64,000 nucleotides of DNA, from contig NZ_CP020105.1 in NCBI RefSeq assembly GCF_002067135.1, positions 1,302,001 to 1,366,000 on the forward strand. The letters run 5' to 3'. Numbering within the stretch: position 1 is the stretch's first letter; each line of letters begins with the position of its first letter. Below the pieces are notes generated by a model, which was not told the origin of the DNA, ran no database searches, and saw only the letters and a program-made list of their open reading frames with translations. The position numbers and the translations under genes were made by a program. Origin of the DNA: Spirosoma rigui (GTDB lineage Bacteria; Bacteroidota; Bacteroidia; Cytophagales; Spirosomataceae). Below are positions 9,347-18,249 of this stretch, piece after piece.

Positions 9347-12300
9347 ATGCAAAACAAAACCGGAATACTAATTCTGACAGGTGTCATTACGGCTATATGC
9401 CTGTATTTCCTGTCGTTTACGTTCGTCTCGCGGAGCATCAAAGCCGACGCCGAGGCCTACGCCACTACCAAAACGGGCGAGGTAGATCGTAACAAAAAAC
9501 AACGGTACCTCGACTCGCTCTGGAAAGAGCCCGTTTACCTGGGTAGTACGCTCCAGGAAGTAAGTGAGCGGGAACTGGGCCTTGGCCTTGACCTGCAGGG
9601 CGGTATGCACGTAGTGCTCGAGGTATCGCCGGCCGATGTGCTGCGCAGCCTGTCGGGCAACAACCGCGATCCTAAGTTTGCGCAAGCCCTGAAACAGGCC
9701 AGCGAAGACCAGAAGACGAGCAACACCAGCTACGTTGATCTGTTCGTAAGCAACTTTAAAGAACTGGCACCCGATACCAAACTGGCAACAATTTTTGCGA
9801 CCAGCGCCAACCGGGGCAAAATCAACTACCAGTCGTCGGATACGGAAGTGCGTAAAATGCTGAGTGATGAAGTGAACGGGGCTATCGCCCGGGCGTTCCA
9901 GATCATTCAGGCCCGGGTCGACAAATTTGGTGTTGCCAACCCCAACATCCAGCGCCTGCCGGGTTCAGGACGTATTCAGATCGAGTTACCGGGTGTTGAT
10001 AACCCGGAGCGGGTTCGTCGTCTGCTGACCGGCGCGGCCAAGCTTGAGTTTACGGAAGTGTACCGCCTGAACGAACTGGCACCAGCCCTTGAGGGTATGG
10101 GTGCGTATCTGGTAGCGCAGGAAGCCGCCCGTAAGGCCGCTCTCGGCGCGGCTGGTAAAACAACGTCGCCAGCTGCCGGCACGGCCGCCAAAGGAACGAG
10201 CCTGGAGTCTCAGTTGGCGCAGGGTGGTGCCAAGGGTGATTCGACGGCTGGTAAAGATACCGCAGCTGCATCGGCTCAGGGAACGGCCCTGACCCAGTTG
10301 TTCCTCCCTGTCGGACAGGATCAGTTGGGTGTTTATCTGAAAGACACCGCCCGTGCAGATGCCGTTCTGAACGCACCTGAGGTACGGGGTCTGTTCCCCG
10401 CCGATGCGTTCTTCGCCTGGGATCGCAAGACATTCAAAGCAACTGACGGCAAAGAAATTCTGCCCCTGTACTTCCTGAAGAAGCCCGCTGGCCGTGCTCC
10501 GCTCGAAGGAGACGTAATCACCGATGCCGCCAACGACTACGATGATCGCGGCCGTCCGGAAGTGACAATGAACATGAACGCCGAAGGTGCCCGCAAATGG
10601 AAGAACCTGACCGCTGCCAACGTAGGCCGTCCGGTCGCCATTCTGCTCGACAACCTGGTCTATACCGCTCCCAATGTACAGAACGAGATTCCAAACGGTC
10701 GTTCGAGCATCTCGGGTAACTTCACCGTGGAAGAAACCAAAGACATGTCAAACGTGCTGAAGGCGGGTAAACTGCCGGCGCCAACAAACATTGTTGAAGA
10801 AAGCATCGTAGGTGCTACGCTGGGTTCGGAAGCAGTACAGGCAGGTGTACTTTCGTCGGTAATCGGTATTCTGCTGGTACTGGCGTTTGTGGTATTCTAC
10901 TACAACCGGGCTGGTTTGATCGCCGATATTGCCCTGATCGTTAACCTGTTCTTCCTGCTGGGCGTTATGGCCTCGCTGGGTGCCGTATTGACCATGCCGG
11001 GTATTGCCGGTATCGTCCTGTCGATTGGTATGGCTGTTGATGCTAACGTACTGATATTTGAACGGATCAAGGAAGAGTTGGCCGAGGGCAAAAACTTCAA
11101 GCTGGCGGTCAGCGATGGTTTCAAGAATGCACTCTCGTCGATCATCGACTCCAACGTAACGACCTTCCTGACGGGTATCGTCCTGTTTATCTTCGGTACG
11201 GGTCTGATTCTGGGTTTTGCTACCACGCTCATCATTGGTATCATTACCTCGCTGTTCGCAGCGATCTTCATTACCCGTCTGATTCTGGAGTACTACATCC
11301 GTAATGGCAAAACGTTGACGTTCAGCTCGACCTGGGCGAAGAACTTGTTTGCCGATTCGAACTTCGACTTCGTATCGCGCCGGAAACTGTACTACACGGT
11401 GTCGTCAGTCATCATCGGGTTGGGTATCATCTCCGCTGTTTTCAGAGGATTTGGTCTGGGTGTCGATTTCAAAGGCGGTCGCTCCTACGTAGTGCGTTTC
11501 GAAAAAGCGGTCAGCACCGACGACGTACGGAACTCGCTGGAAACAGTACTGGGTGCCTCGCCCGAGGTGAAAACCTACGGCGGTACGGGTATTGGCTCGA
11601 ACCAGGTGAAAATCACGACGCCTTATCTGGTCGATGATAACTCGCAGGGGGCCGATAAGAAAGCAGAAGCGACGATCTACAAAGGCCTGAGCACGATTCA
11701 GGGCAACAAAGCCCGTATTGAAAGCTCGCAGAAGGTGGGGCCAACCATTGCCTATGACATCCTGACCTCGGCGCTGTGGTCGATTCTGCTGGCCGTGGCC
11801 GTCGTATTCATCTACATCTTGATCCGGTTCAAGCGGCTGGCGTTTGGGTATGGTGCCGTTGTTGCCATGTTCCACGACGTGCTGATTATCCTGGCTATCT
11901 TCACGATTTTCAACGGGCTACTACCTTTCTCGCTCGACGTTGACCAGGCGTTTGTGGGTGCCCTGCTAACGATCATGGGGTACTCAATGAACGATACCGT
12001 CGTGGTCTTTGACCGGGTTCGGGAATACCTGGCCGAGAACAAGGGTAAGAAAGAAAGCATCCCTACGATTATCAACAATGCCCTCAACAGCACCCTGAGC
12101 CGGACGGCCGTTACAGGGTTCTCGACAATCCTGGTTCTGCTGGTTCTGTTCATCTTCGGCGGTGAAACCATTCGTGGTTTCTCGTTTGCCATGCTGATCG
12201 GAGTTGTCGTCGGTACGTACTCGTCGCTGTTCGTAGCAACGCCGATCGTGGTCGATGCGCTGAGCCGCGATGAAGACAAGGAGGAAGCGATCAAGCCAAC

Positions 12301-12436
12301 CGTGTCGGAGAAGAAGGTAGGGTATGATGCCGTTCCAACGGAGTTTACCTCGGCACCTACCGCTACGCCGGAGGAGTTTACCGCCAAGAAAGAGAAGAAA
12401 GACAAGAAGCCGTTGATCCGGCCTTCGCAGTCGTAG
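9347..12436 (+). CDS. secDF: Fused protein translocase subunit SecD-SecF
   Basis: A 1029-residue inner-membrane protein that uses the proton gradient to help the Sec translocon export proteins. The SecD half has the first membrane span, the motif LGLDLQGGMHVV, a periplasmic P1 domain, and five clustered spans; the SecF half follows from about residue 680 with LGVDFKGGRSYVV and its own spans. Fusion is usual in Bacteroidota. About residues 265-310 are a low-complexity Ala/Gly/Thr/Lys linker inside P1. I chose ATG 9347, since the upstream in-frame ATG at 9260 adds 29 residues that do not resemble the family. The charged C-terminal tail (EKKEKKDKK-like) is typical. Confidence 0.96.
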   Translation: MQNKTGILILTGVITAICLYFLSFTFVSRSIKADAEAYATTKTGEVDRNKKQRYLDSLWKEPVYLGSTLQEVSERELGLGLDLQGGMHVVLEVSPADVLRSLSGNNRDPKFAQALKQASEDQKTSNTSYVDLFVSNFKELAPDTKLATIFATSANRGKINYQSSDTEVRKMLSDEVNGAIARAFQIIQARVDKFGVANPNIQRLPGSGRIQIELPGVDNPERVRRLLTGAAKLEFTEVYRLNELAPALEGMGAYLVAQEAARKAALGAAGKTTSPAAGTAAKGTSLESQLAQGGAKGDSTAGKDTAAASAQGTALTQLFLPVGQDQLGVYLKDTARADAVLNAPEVRGLFPADAFFAWDRKTFKATDGKEILPLYFLKKPAGRAPLEGDVITDAANDYDDRGRPEVTMNMNAEGARKWKNLTAANVGRPVAILLDNLVYTAPNVQNEIPNGRSSISGNFTVEETKDMSNVLKAGKLPAPTNIVEESIVGATLGSEAVQAGVLSSVIGILLVLAFVVFYYNRAGLIADIALIVNLFFLLGVMASLGAVLTMPGIAGIVLSIGMAVDANVLIFERIKEELAEGKNFKLAVSDGFKNALSSIIDSNVTTFLTGIVLFIFGTGLILGFATTLIIGIITSLFAAIFITRLILEYYIRNGKTLTFSSTWAKNLFADSNFDFVSRRKLYYTVSSVIIGLGIISAVFRGFGLGVDFKGGRSYVVRFEKAVSTDDVRNSLETVLGASPEVKTYGGTGIGSNQVKITTPYLVDDNSQGADKKAEATIYKGLSTIQGNKARIESSQKVGPTIAYDILTSALWSILLAVAVVFIYILIRFKRLAFGYGAVVAMFHDVLIILAIFTIFNGLLPFSLDVDQAFVGALLTIMGYSMNDTVVVFDRVREYLAENKGKKESIPTIINNALNSTLSRTAVTGFSTILVLLVLFIFGGETIRGFSFAMLIGVVVGTYSSLFVATPIVVDALSRDEDKEEAIKPTVSEKKVGYDAVPTEFTSAPTATPEEFTAKKEKKDKKPLIRPSQS

Positions 12437-12474
12437 TATAAAGAGCGAAGCCGGGTCACCGAGCGGAGGGAATG

Positions 12475-12527
12475 GAAGAGTGAAAGAGCGAAATCTGGTC
12501 AGCCGTTTCTGCGCTCTTTCGCTCTTT
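12475..12527 (+). terminator. Long imperfect hairpin after secDF
   Basis: Arms at 12475-12490 and 12512-12527 pair over 16 positions with one mismatch and enclose a 21-base loop. The arms are built from the repeated unit GAAAGAG/CTCTTTC. No clean T run follows, so termination is inferred from position 39 bases after the secDF stop. A TATATTTC element at 12545-12552, near the Bacteroidota -7 consensus, follows at once and may be the promoter of the permease gene. Confidence 0.5.
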
Positions 12528-12620
12528 CCTTCTTTCACTCATTATATTTCGTATATTTCCCGACGGTTAGCCTAACAATATTTTTTGAAAAGACTAAATC
12601 ACCAAACTCTATTTCCCTGA

Positions 12621-14132
12621 ATGGAAACGAAAGTAAGACCAGTTGATACAACCAGCGTATGGCGGAAAAAGCCCCTGGCGGCCTACGAAGCCGACATGAA
12701 AAAGAGCGAGCTGAAGCGCGTGCTGACCCGTTGGTCGCTCACCTCGCTCGGAATCGGAGCCGTAATTGGCGGGGGTGTATTCGTGCTTACCGGTATTGCC
12801 GCCAATGAATGGGCGGGCCCGGCACTGGCGCTGGCCTTTGTTATGGCCGGAGTGGCCTGCGCATTTGCGGCTTTGTGTTATGCCGAGTTTGCATCCATTC
12901 TGCCCGTTGAAGGATCGGCCTATGCCTACTCGTATGGTACGGTCGGTGAAATTTTTGCCTGGCTTATTGGCTGGAACCTGATTCTTGAATACATGATGGG
13001 GGCTACAACTGTGGCCGTGAGTTGGTCAGGTTATTTCGAAAAACTGCTCCATTTGCTTAATATTCACCTGCCCATCTGGCTGATGAACGACCCGGTTACG
13101 GCGCAGGAGAAAGCCGAGAAGTTACGGGCCGCCGGAGAAAACATTCCTGATTTTTCGTTTGCAGTTAACTTACCCGCTTTTGTGATCGTTTGGTGCGTTA
13201 CGTACGTCCTGGTGAAAGGCATCAAGGAAGCCGCCAGCACCAATAACGCTATCGTTATTCTGAAAGTAGCGACGGTTATTTTCGTGATCGTGGCCGGTGC
13301 CTTCTACGTAGATGCTTCCAACTGGACACCATTCATTCCGGAGCCGGTTATGGACAAAGGGGGGCAGCAGCACTACGGTTTCAACGGAATTGTGACAGCG
13401 GCCGGTATCGTTTTCTTTGCGTATATTGGATTCGATGCGGTTTCGACCCAGGCGGGCGAAGCCATCAATCCTAAGAAAGACGTTCCCTTCGCTATCATCG
13501 CATCGCTCATCATCTGTACCGTTCTCTATATCCTGGTATCGCTGGTGCTGACGGGAATGGTGAAATATGACGCGCTGGATCTGAAAGCGCCCGTGGCGCA
13601 GGCTTTCGCCGATCAGGGACTTACCTGGGCGGTGTACCTGATTACGCTGGCCGCTATTGCCGGTCTGACTTCCGTTATGCTGGTGATGATGCTGGGTCAA
13701 ACCCGTATTTTCTTGGGTATGGCCAAGGATGGCTTGCTCCCAAAGAACCTGTTTGCCTCCATTCACCCGACGTTCAAAACGCCCTGGAAGAGTACCATTC
13801 TCGTTGGCGCTATTGTATCGACGGTGGCGGCCCTGACACCCATCGACAAGGTATCGGAGCTTTGCTCATCGGGAACGCTGCTGGCTTTTGCTATGATCTG
13901 CGGAGCCGTTTGGCTACTGCGCGTTCGGGAGCCTAATCTGGAGCGTCCTTACAAAACACCCGCCCTGCCGGTTGTAGCTACGCTGGGTATTCTGGCAAAC
14001 CTGTATCTGATGTATAACCTGCGGACGGATACCAAAATTTCATTTGTGATCTGGTGTACGCTCGGCATTATCGTCTATTTCCTGTACAGTCGTCGGCACA
14101 GCCACCTCAACAAGAACAACGTGGAGGACTAA
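12621..14132 (+). CDS. APC-family cationic/neutral amino acid permease
   Basis: A 503-residue inner-membrane transporter with about 12-14 hydrophobic segments. The N-terminal block LGIGAVIGGGVFVLTG is the substrate-binding unwound helix of the amino acid-polyamine-organocation superfamily; FAYIGFDAVST (helix 6) and LGQTRIFLGMAKDGLLP (helix 8 loop) are typical of the CAT/YfnA group. It probably imports amino acids; the exact substrate is not readable. It has its own terminator downstream and probably its own promoter upstream. Confidence 0.9.
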   Translation: METKVRPVDTTSVWRKKPLAAYEADMKKSELKRVLTRWSLTSLGIGAVIGGGVFVLTGIAANEWAGPALALAFVMAGVACAFAALCYAEFASILPVEGSAYAYSYGTVGEIFAWLIGWNLILEYMMGATTVAVSWSGYFEKLLHLLNIHLPIWLMNDPVTAQEKAEKLRAAGENIPDFSFAVNLPAFVIVWCVTYVLVKGIKEAASTNNAIVILKVATVIFVIVAGAFYVDASNWTPFIPEPVMDKGGQQHYGFNGIVTAAGIVFFAYIGFDAVSTQAGEAINPKKDVPFAIIASLIICTVLYILVSLVLTGMVKYDALDLKAPVAQAFADQGLTWAVYLITLAAIAGLTSVMLVMMLGQTRIFLGMAKDGLLPKNLFASIHPTFKTPWKSTILVGAIVSTVAALTPIDKVSELCSSGTLLAFAMICGAVWLLRVREPNLERPYKTPALPVVATLGILANLYLMYNLRTDTKISFVIWCTLGIIVYFLYSRRHSHLNKNNVED

Positions 14133-14153
14133 GCCTGTCTTCTGATCAAAACG

Positions 14154-14190
14154 AACGGCCCCTGGCAACTTGTCAGGGGCCGTTTGGCTT
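14154..14190 (+). terminator. Rho-independent terminator of the permease gene
   Basis: Perfect 11-base arms AACGGCCCCTG (14154-14164) and CAGGGGCCGTT (14174-14184) with a nine-base loop, followed by a short T-rich tail. It starts 21 bases after the stop codon. Confidence 0.85.
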
Positions 14191-14241
14191 ATATAGCCAA
14201 CCGAAAGGCTACCCGGCTAAATAGACATATACGGTGTGCTG

Positions 14242-14257
14242 TGTGATATATGTCACA
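14242..14257 (+). promoter_or_regulatory. Perfect CRP/FNR-type palindrome before the sulfur operon
   Basis: TGTGA at 14242-14246 and TCACA at 14253-14257, six bases apart, exactly match the consensus half-sites of E. coli CRP. The centre lies about 42 bases before the transcription start inferred from the -7 element at 14279-14286, the usual distance for an activator that touches polymerase. An adjacent GTCAC-AAAAA-GTGAC repeat (14252-14266) overlaps its right arm. Which Crp/Fnr-family protein binds is unknown. Confidence 0.6.
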
Positions 14258-14278
14258 AAAAGTGACTAGCAGCCCTTA

Positions 14279-14286
14279 TACTTTTG
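14279..14286 (+). promoter_or_regulatory. Bacteroidota -7 promoter element TACTTTTG
   Basis: An exact match to TANNTTTG. It predicts a start of transcription near 14292, practically on the start codon of the TauE-like gene, so the operon would have a leaderless or nearly leaderless mRNA. No good -33 TTTG is visible, which fits dependence on an activator at the palindrome upstream. Confidence 0.55.
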
Positions 14287-14293
14287 CGTATTG

Positions 14294-15091
14294 ATGAATG
14301 GACAGGAACTAATTGGATATGCATCGGCGGTCATCGTTGGCCTGGTCATTGGCCTGGCCGGAGGGGGCGGCTCGATTCTGACAGTACCCATTTTTGTGTA
14401 CTTATTCGGCATTCCCACGGTGCTGGCTACCACCTATTCGCTGTTTGTGGTGGGGTCAACGTCGCTGGTGGGATCGGTTAACCACATCCTGAAAAAACGG
14501 GTTGACCTGCGCGTCACGCTGGCGTTTGCGTTACCGTCATTTGTGTCGGTCTACCTGACCCGACGTTTTCTGGTTCCTGCATTACCTGACCCGCTATTTC
14601 GCCTGGACACGGTTGTGCTGCCTAAAAGCGATGCCATTCTTTATTTCTTCGCCATCGTGATGGTCATTGCCGCCAACGCCATGATCAAGAACGACAGTCC
14701 CGAGCAGGGGGAAGCCGCCGATGGGCATCCGCGCTACGGGGCTTTGGCGCTCGATGGGCTGGCGGTGGGTATGCTGACCGGTACGATTGGGGCGGGTGGG
14801 GGTTTCCTCATCGTTCCCATGCTGGTCTTGCTGGCTGGTCTGCCCATTAACCGGGCCGTAGCAACCTCCGTCCTGATTATCGCCGTTAACTCCTTTGTTG
14901 GCTTCATGGGCGATATCCACCAGACCGACCTCAACTGGAATTTTCTGCTGCCCTTCACGGGTTTATCAATAATCGGCATTTTCGTTGGGATGTACCTGGC
15001 CCGATTTGTCGCGCCAAACAAGCTTAAACGAGGTTTCGGCTGGTTCGTTCTGCTGGTAGCAGGCTATATAATTGTGAGAGAACTGATGTAG
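14294..15091 (+). CDS. TauE/SafE family sulfite or sulfonate exporter
   Basis: A 265-residue inner-membrane protein of the TSUP family with about eight spans. The twin family motifs are visible: GLAGGGGSILTVP near the N-terminus and GTIGAGGGFLIVP in the second half. It is the first gene of a sulfur cluster with a persulfide dioxygenase and two YeeE/YedE proteins, so export of sulfite made by persulfide oxidation is a reasonable inference. ATG 14294 is preferred; a TTG directly before it would add one residue. Probably controlled by the CRP-type site upstream. Confidence 0.88.
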   Translation: MNGQELIGYASAVIVGLVIGLAGGGGSILTVPIFVYLFGIPTVLATTYSLFVVGSTSLVGSVNHILKKRVDLRVTLAFALPSFVSVYLTRRFLVPALPDPLFRLDTVVLPKSDAILYFFAIVMVIAANAMIKNDSPEQGEAADGHPRYGALALDGLAVGMLTGTIGAGGGFLIVPMLVLLAGLPINRAVATSVLIIAVNSFVGFMGDIHQTDLNWNFLLPFTGLSIIGIFVGMYLARFVAPNKLKRGFGWFVLLVAGYIIVRELM

Positions 15092-15148
15092 GCAGACGGC
15101 CTGCTTGCCCTTTATCGCATAAACAACGGACGGAATGTCCGACTTACT

Positions 15149-16549
15149 ATGGAAATTGAACAACTGTATACGGGGTGCCTGGCCCAGGGCGCGTATTATA
15201 TTGAAAGCGCGGGAGAAGCGGCCATTATTGACCCCCTCCGCGAAACCTCGCCCTACGTTCGGAAGGCGCAGAAAGCAGGAGCTACAATTCGGTATGTCTT
15301 CGAGACGCACTTTCACGCCGATTTCGTGTCGGGACACGTCGACCTGGCTCAAAAGACGGGTGCTACCATCGTGTATGGGCCCAACGCCAATACGGCCTAC
15401 GAAGCTTATCATGCCAAGGATGGGGAAACTTTCCGGCTCGGTAAGGTGACCATCAAAGTGCTTCACACCCCCGGCCATACGCTGGAGTCAACGACGTACC
15501 TGCTCATTGATGAGAATGGCCGCGATCACGCCATTTTCACCGGTGATACGCTGTTCATCGGCGATGTTGGCCGCCCCGATCTGGCTATTAAAGGCGACCT
15601 CGACGAGCATGACCTGGCGGGAATGTTGTACGACAGCCTGCAGGCGAAGATCATGCCCCTTGCCGATGATGTGATCGTATATCCGGCCCACGGCGCAGGG
15701 TCGGCCTGTGGCAAGAACATGAGCAAGGAAACAACGGATCTGCTCGGTAACCAGAAGCGTTTCAACTACGCGCTCCGGTCCAGATCGAAGGACGAGTTTG
15801 TGGAGCAGGTGCTGGCTGGCCTGAGCACTGCCCCGGCTTATTTTGCCGAGAATGCCCGCCTTAACAAGGAAGGCTACGAATCGATCGATACCGTTATGAA
15901 ACGCGGGAGCCAGGCCCTCCGGCCCGATGCGTTCGAAGCAGCCGTAAACGAGACAGGCGCCCTGGTGCTCGACGTGCGGGATGCTGCTGAGTTTGCCAAC
16001 GGGTTTATTCCCAACGCGATCAATATTGGCCTGAACGGCCAGTTTGCTCCCTGGGTAGGCGCACTGGTACCCGACCTTCGCCAGCCCATTGCCCTGGTTA
16101 CGCCCATCGGGCAGGAGGCCGAAACGGTACTGCGGCTGGCGCGCGTGGGCTATGACCAGTGCATTGGTTTTCTGGAAGGCGGTTTTCCGGCCTGGAAGCA
16201 GGCCGGCAAGGAGGTAGATGCCGTCGACTCCATTTCGGCCGACGACTTCGCTGATCGGTGGGCGGCCAATACCAGCGCTGTCGTTGTCGACGTGCGAAAA
16301 GCAACGGAATATGAAGCTGAACACGTAAAGGAAGCTAAAAACCTTCCGCTTGATACGTTGAGCGATCACATGAGCGAAATTCGGCGCGATGAACCGGTAT
16401 ATGTGCATTGCGCGGGCGGATACCGATCCATGGTGGCTATTTCAATTCTCAAGGCCCGGGGTTTTCAGAATGTCGTTAATGTAGCGGGCGGTTTGGCCGC
16501 TATCAGGAAGACCGCCGTTCCGGTCGAGGTAATGAGCGGAGTTCATTGA
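15149..16549 (+). CDS. Persulfide dioxygenase-like MBL protein with two rhodanese domains
   Basis: A 466-residue cytoplasmic protein. Residues 1-235 form a metallo-beta-lactamase domain with THFHADF and His63, as in ETHE1/Blh persulfide dioxygenases that oxidise glutathione persulfide to sulfite. Two rhodanese domains follow. In the first (about 265-350) the active-site loop reads LVTPIGQEAET and has no Cys, so it is probably inactive. The second (about 370-460) has HCAGGYRS with Cys421 and should be able to carry a persulfide. It lies 57 bases after the TauE-like gene and 40 bases before the YeeE pair. Sulfide or thiosulfate detoxification is inferred from both domains and neighbours. Confidence 0.9.
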   Translation: MEIEQLYTGCLAQGAYYIESAGEAAIIDPLRETSPYVRKAQKAGATIRYVFETHFHADFVSGHVDLAQKTGATIVYGPNANTAYEAYHAKDGETFRLGKVTIKVLHTPGHTLESTTYLLIDENGRDHAIFTGDTLFIGDVGRPDLAIKGDLDEHDLAGMLYDSLQAKIMPLADDVIVYPAHGAGSACGKNMSKETTDLLGNQKRFNYALRSRSKDEFVEQVLAGLSTAPAYFAENARLNKEGYESIDTVMKRGSQALRPDAFEAAVNETGALVLDVRDAAEFANGFIPNAINIGLNGQFAPWVGALVPDLRQPIALVTPIGQEAETVLRLARVGYDQCIGFLEGGFPAWKQAGKEVDAVDSISADDFADRWAANTSAVVVDVRKATEYEAEHVKEAKNLPLDTLSDHMSEIRRDEPVYVHCAGGYRSMVAISILKARGFQNVVNVAGGLAAIRKTAVPVEVMSGVH

Positions 16550-16589
16550 TAACTGGTCGTTACGGCTTGCCAATCAGATTCATACAGTC

Positions 16590-17165
16590 ATGATCAACTT
16601 TCTTTCGCGGCCCTGGCCCTGGTACGTGGCCGGGGCGCTCATTGGCCTTACGGTGCCAACACTGCTCATCCTGGGCAACAAAGCTTTTGGGATCTCGTCG
16701 TCGCTGCGGCATATCTGCGCGGCCTGTTTACCCGGTAACATCGACTTCTTCAAGTACGACTGGCGACGGGAGTCCTGGAACCTGTGGTTTGTCGGCGGTA
16801 TTGCCGTAGGTGGTCTGGTGGCCGGTACGCTGCTGAAAAACCCGGAGCCGGTAGTCATCGCACCCCAGACTGTTCAGGCGTTGCAGGAACTCGGTGTACG
16901 GGATTTTACGACAGGGCTATTGCCGGGCGATATCTTCAACTGGGGCAATTTATTTACCGCAACGGGGCTACTGTTTTTTGTCATTGGGGGTTTCCTGGTG
17001 GGTTTCGGCACGCGCTACGCAGGCGGTTGCACGTCGGGCCATGCCATTATGGGTTTGTCTAATTTGCAGTGGCCCTCGCTGGTAGCGACTATCAGCTTTA
17101 TGGTGGGTGGTTTTGCCATGACACACTTCGGCCTGCCCGTTCTGATGCGGCTTATCGGTTTATAA
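16590..17165 (+). CDS. YeeE/YedE-type sulfur transporter, first half
   Basis: A 191-residue inner-membrane protein with about five spans. The motif [15 protein letters not shown] carries the conserved Cys that in the TsuA/YeeE family helps move thiosulfate. A second Cys pair lies in ICAACLPGN. In many bacteria YeeE is split in two neighbouring genes, as here, where the second half starts 21 bases downstream. The pair corresponds to the PmpA/PmpB-like proteins found with BigR/persulfide dioxygenase operons. Import of thiosulfate or another small sulfur compound is inferred. Confidence 0.87.
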   Translation: MINFLSRPWPWYVAGALIGLTVPTLLILGNKAFGISSSLRHICAACLPGNIDFFKYDWRRESWNLWFVGGIAVGGLVAGTLLKNPEPVVIAPQTVQALQELGVRDFTTGLLPGDIFNWGNLFTATGLLFFVIGGFLVGFGTRYAGGCTSGHAIMGLSNLQWPSLVATISFMVGGFAMTHFGLPVLMRLIGL

Positions 17166-17186
17166 TTTCTTTCTACTAACGTTGCT

Positions 17187-17651
17187 ATGAACACACAGGA
17201 AGTTGATCAGCAGAACACTACAACAAAAACGGAACCGGCTGGTGGAAACTGGAAGTTTGGGCTTGTTGGCCTCTTTTTTGGTATTGTATTCGTCAAAGCC
17301 GAAGTGATTTCCTGGTTCCGGATTCAGGAGATGTTCCGGCTCGACTCATTTCACATGTACGGAGTGATCGGTACGGCGGTGGTCGTGGGGCTCGTTTCGC
17401 TGCAACTGATCAAACGGTTCGATGTAAAAACCATCCAGGGTGATCCGATAACGATTGTTCCCAAGACGTTCAGCCAGGGAAATATCTACGGAGGGCTGCT
17501 GTTCGGGTTTGGCTGGGCCATTACGGGTGCCTGTCCGGGTCCTCTATTTGCGCAGATCGGGGCGGGATACTCGGTGGTAGTCGTAACCTTACTGAGCGCC
17601 ATTGCCGGAACCTGGGTTTACGGTGCCATCCGTCACCGGCTTCCGCACTGA
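17187..17651 (+). CDS. YeeE/YedE-type sulfur transporter, second half (DUF6691-like)
   Basis: A 154-residue membrane protein with about four spans. The motif GFGWAITGACPGP holds the conserved Cys matching the one in the first half. The N-terminus is hydrophilic (about residues 1-22). It ends the sulfur operon. It probably forms one channel together with the preceding gene product. The convergent gene ends 38 bases beyond its stop, and only a weak imperfect repeat lies between them. Confidence 0.85.
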   Translation: MNTQEVDQQNTTTKTEPAGGNWKFGLVGLFFGIVFVKAEVISWFRIQEMFRLDSFHMYGVIGTAVVVGLVSLQLIKRFDVKTIQGDPITIVPKTFSQGNIYGGLLFGFGWAITGACPGPLFAQIGAGYSVVVVTLLSAIAGTWVYGAIRHRLPH

Positions 17652-17688
17652 CACCGTTCAATGCGCGGTAGTACGGTGCGCTGATGCC

Positions 17689-18048
17689 CTATCTCGTCGG
17701 GTTCTCATCAATGCCCAGGCGGGGGAGCGCAGGATTTAGTACCTGCGGAATAACCTTGATCCGAAAGACCCGGGTACCTGCCACATCGAAATCGCAGCTG
17801 TAGAATCCTCGTTGCTTGACTCCCCGATAAACCGCTGTGTAGTTCACTTTCTGGGGCCAGTTGTTGAGCGCTAGTTCGGCCGAAACAGCATCGACAGCCT
17901 TGCGCAGGTTTGAGAAAAATATCACTGTTGACTCACGCTGCCGGATGGCGTTGAGGGAGCCCACATGCTGAACAGACACTTCATAAATGATCCGGCCTGT
18001 TGGCCTGATTTTAGGCGATTTTTCTTCCTGATTCGCTAATTCGTTCAT
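17689..18048 (-). CDS. Hypothetical protein, unknown function
   Basis: A 119-residue soluble, basic protein with no signal peptide or membrane span. I recognise no family. The middle (STVIFFSNLRKAVDAVSAEL) looks like an amphipathic helix after a strand, and the overall alternation suggests a small alpha/beta fold, such as a tail-fibre-independent stress or binding protein, but this cannot be taken further. Start at ATG 18048 with an AT-rich region upstream. It could be real because the frame uses codons like its neighbours and nothing else occupies the stretch. Confidence 0.5.
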   Translation of the reverse strand: MNELANQEEKSPKIRPTGRIIYEVSVQHVGSLNAIRQRESTVIFFSNLRKAVDAVSAELALNNWPQKVNYTAVYRGVKQRGFYSCDFDVAGTRVFRIKVIPQVLNPALPRLGIDENPTR

Positions 18049-18173
18049 AAATAGTAATAATATGAAAAACTATTTAGCTATTTTTCAATGGCTGAACTTT
18101 AGTGGCTATACGACGGTTTTACTATTACTTGCATCAACACAACGATCCGGTCCTGCGAATGACCGGTTTTTTT

Positions 18174-18225
18174 GTGCCCAAAAAGAAGCGTCAGCCTGTT
18201 CGGGCTGACGCTTCTTTTTGCAATA
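18174..18225 (-). terminator. Strong terminator after pdhB
   Basis: Perfect 17-base arms at 18180-18196 and 18203-18219 with a six-base loop; A and T runs at the ends make it work in both directions. It begins about 30 bases past the pdhB stop on the minus strand. The rest of 18049-18249 shows no gene. Confidence 0.88.
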
Positions 18226-18249
18226 AGCAGGTGACGACCTTTCTGTCGC

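Noticed and set aside
15488-16408. 306-codon minus-strand frame opposite the persulfide dioxygenase
   Set aside because: Antisense shadow; the sense gene has clear metal-site and rhodanese motifs.
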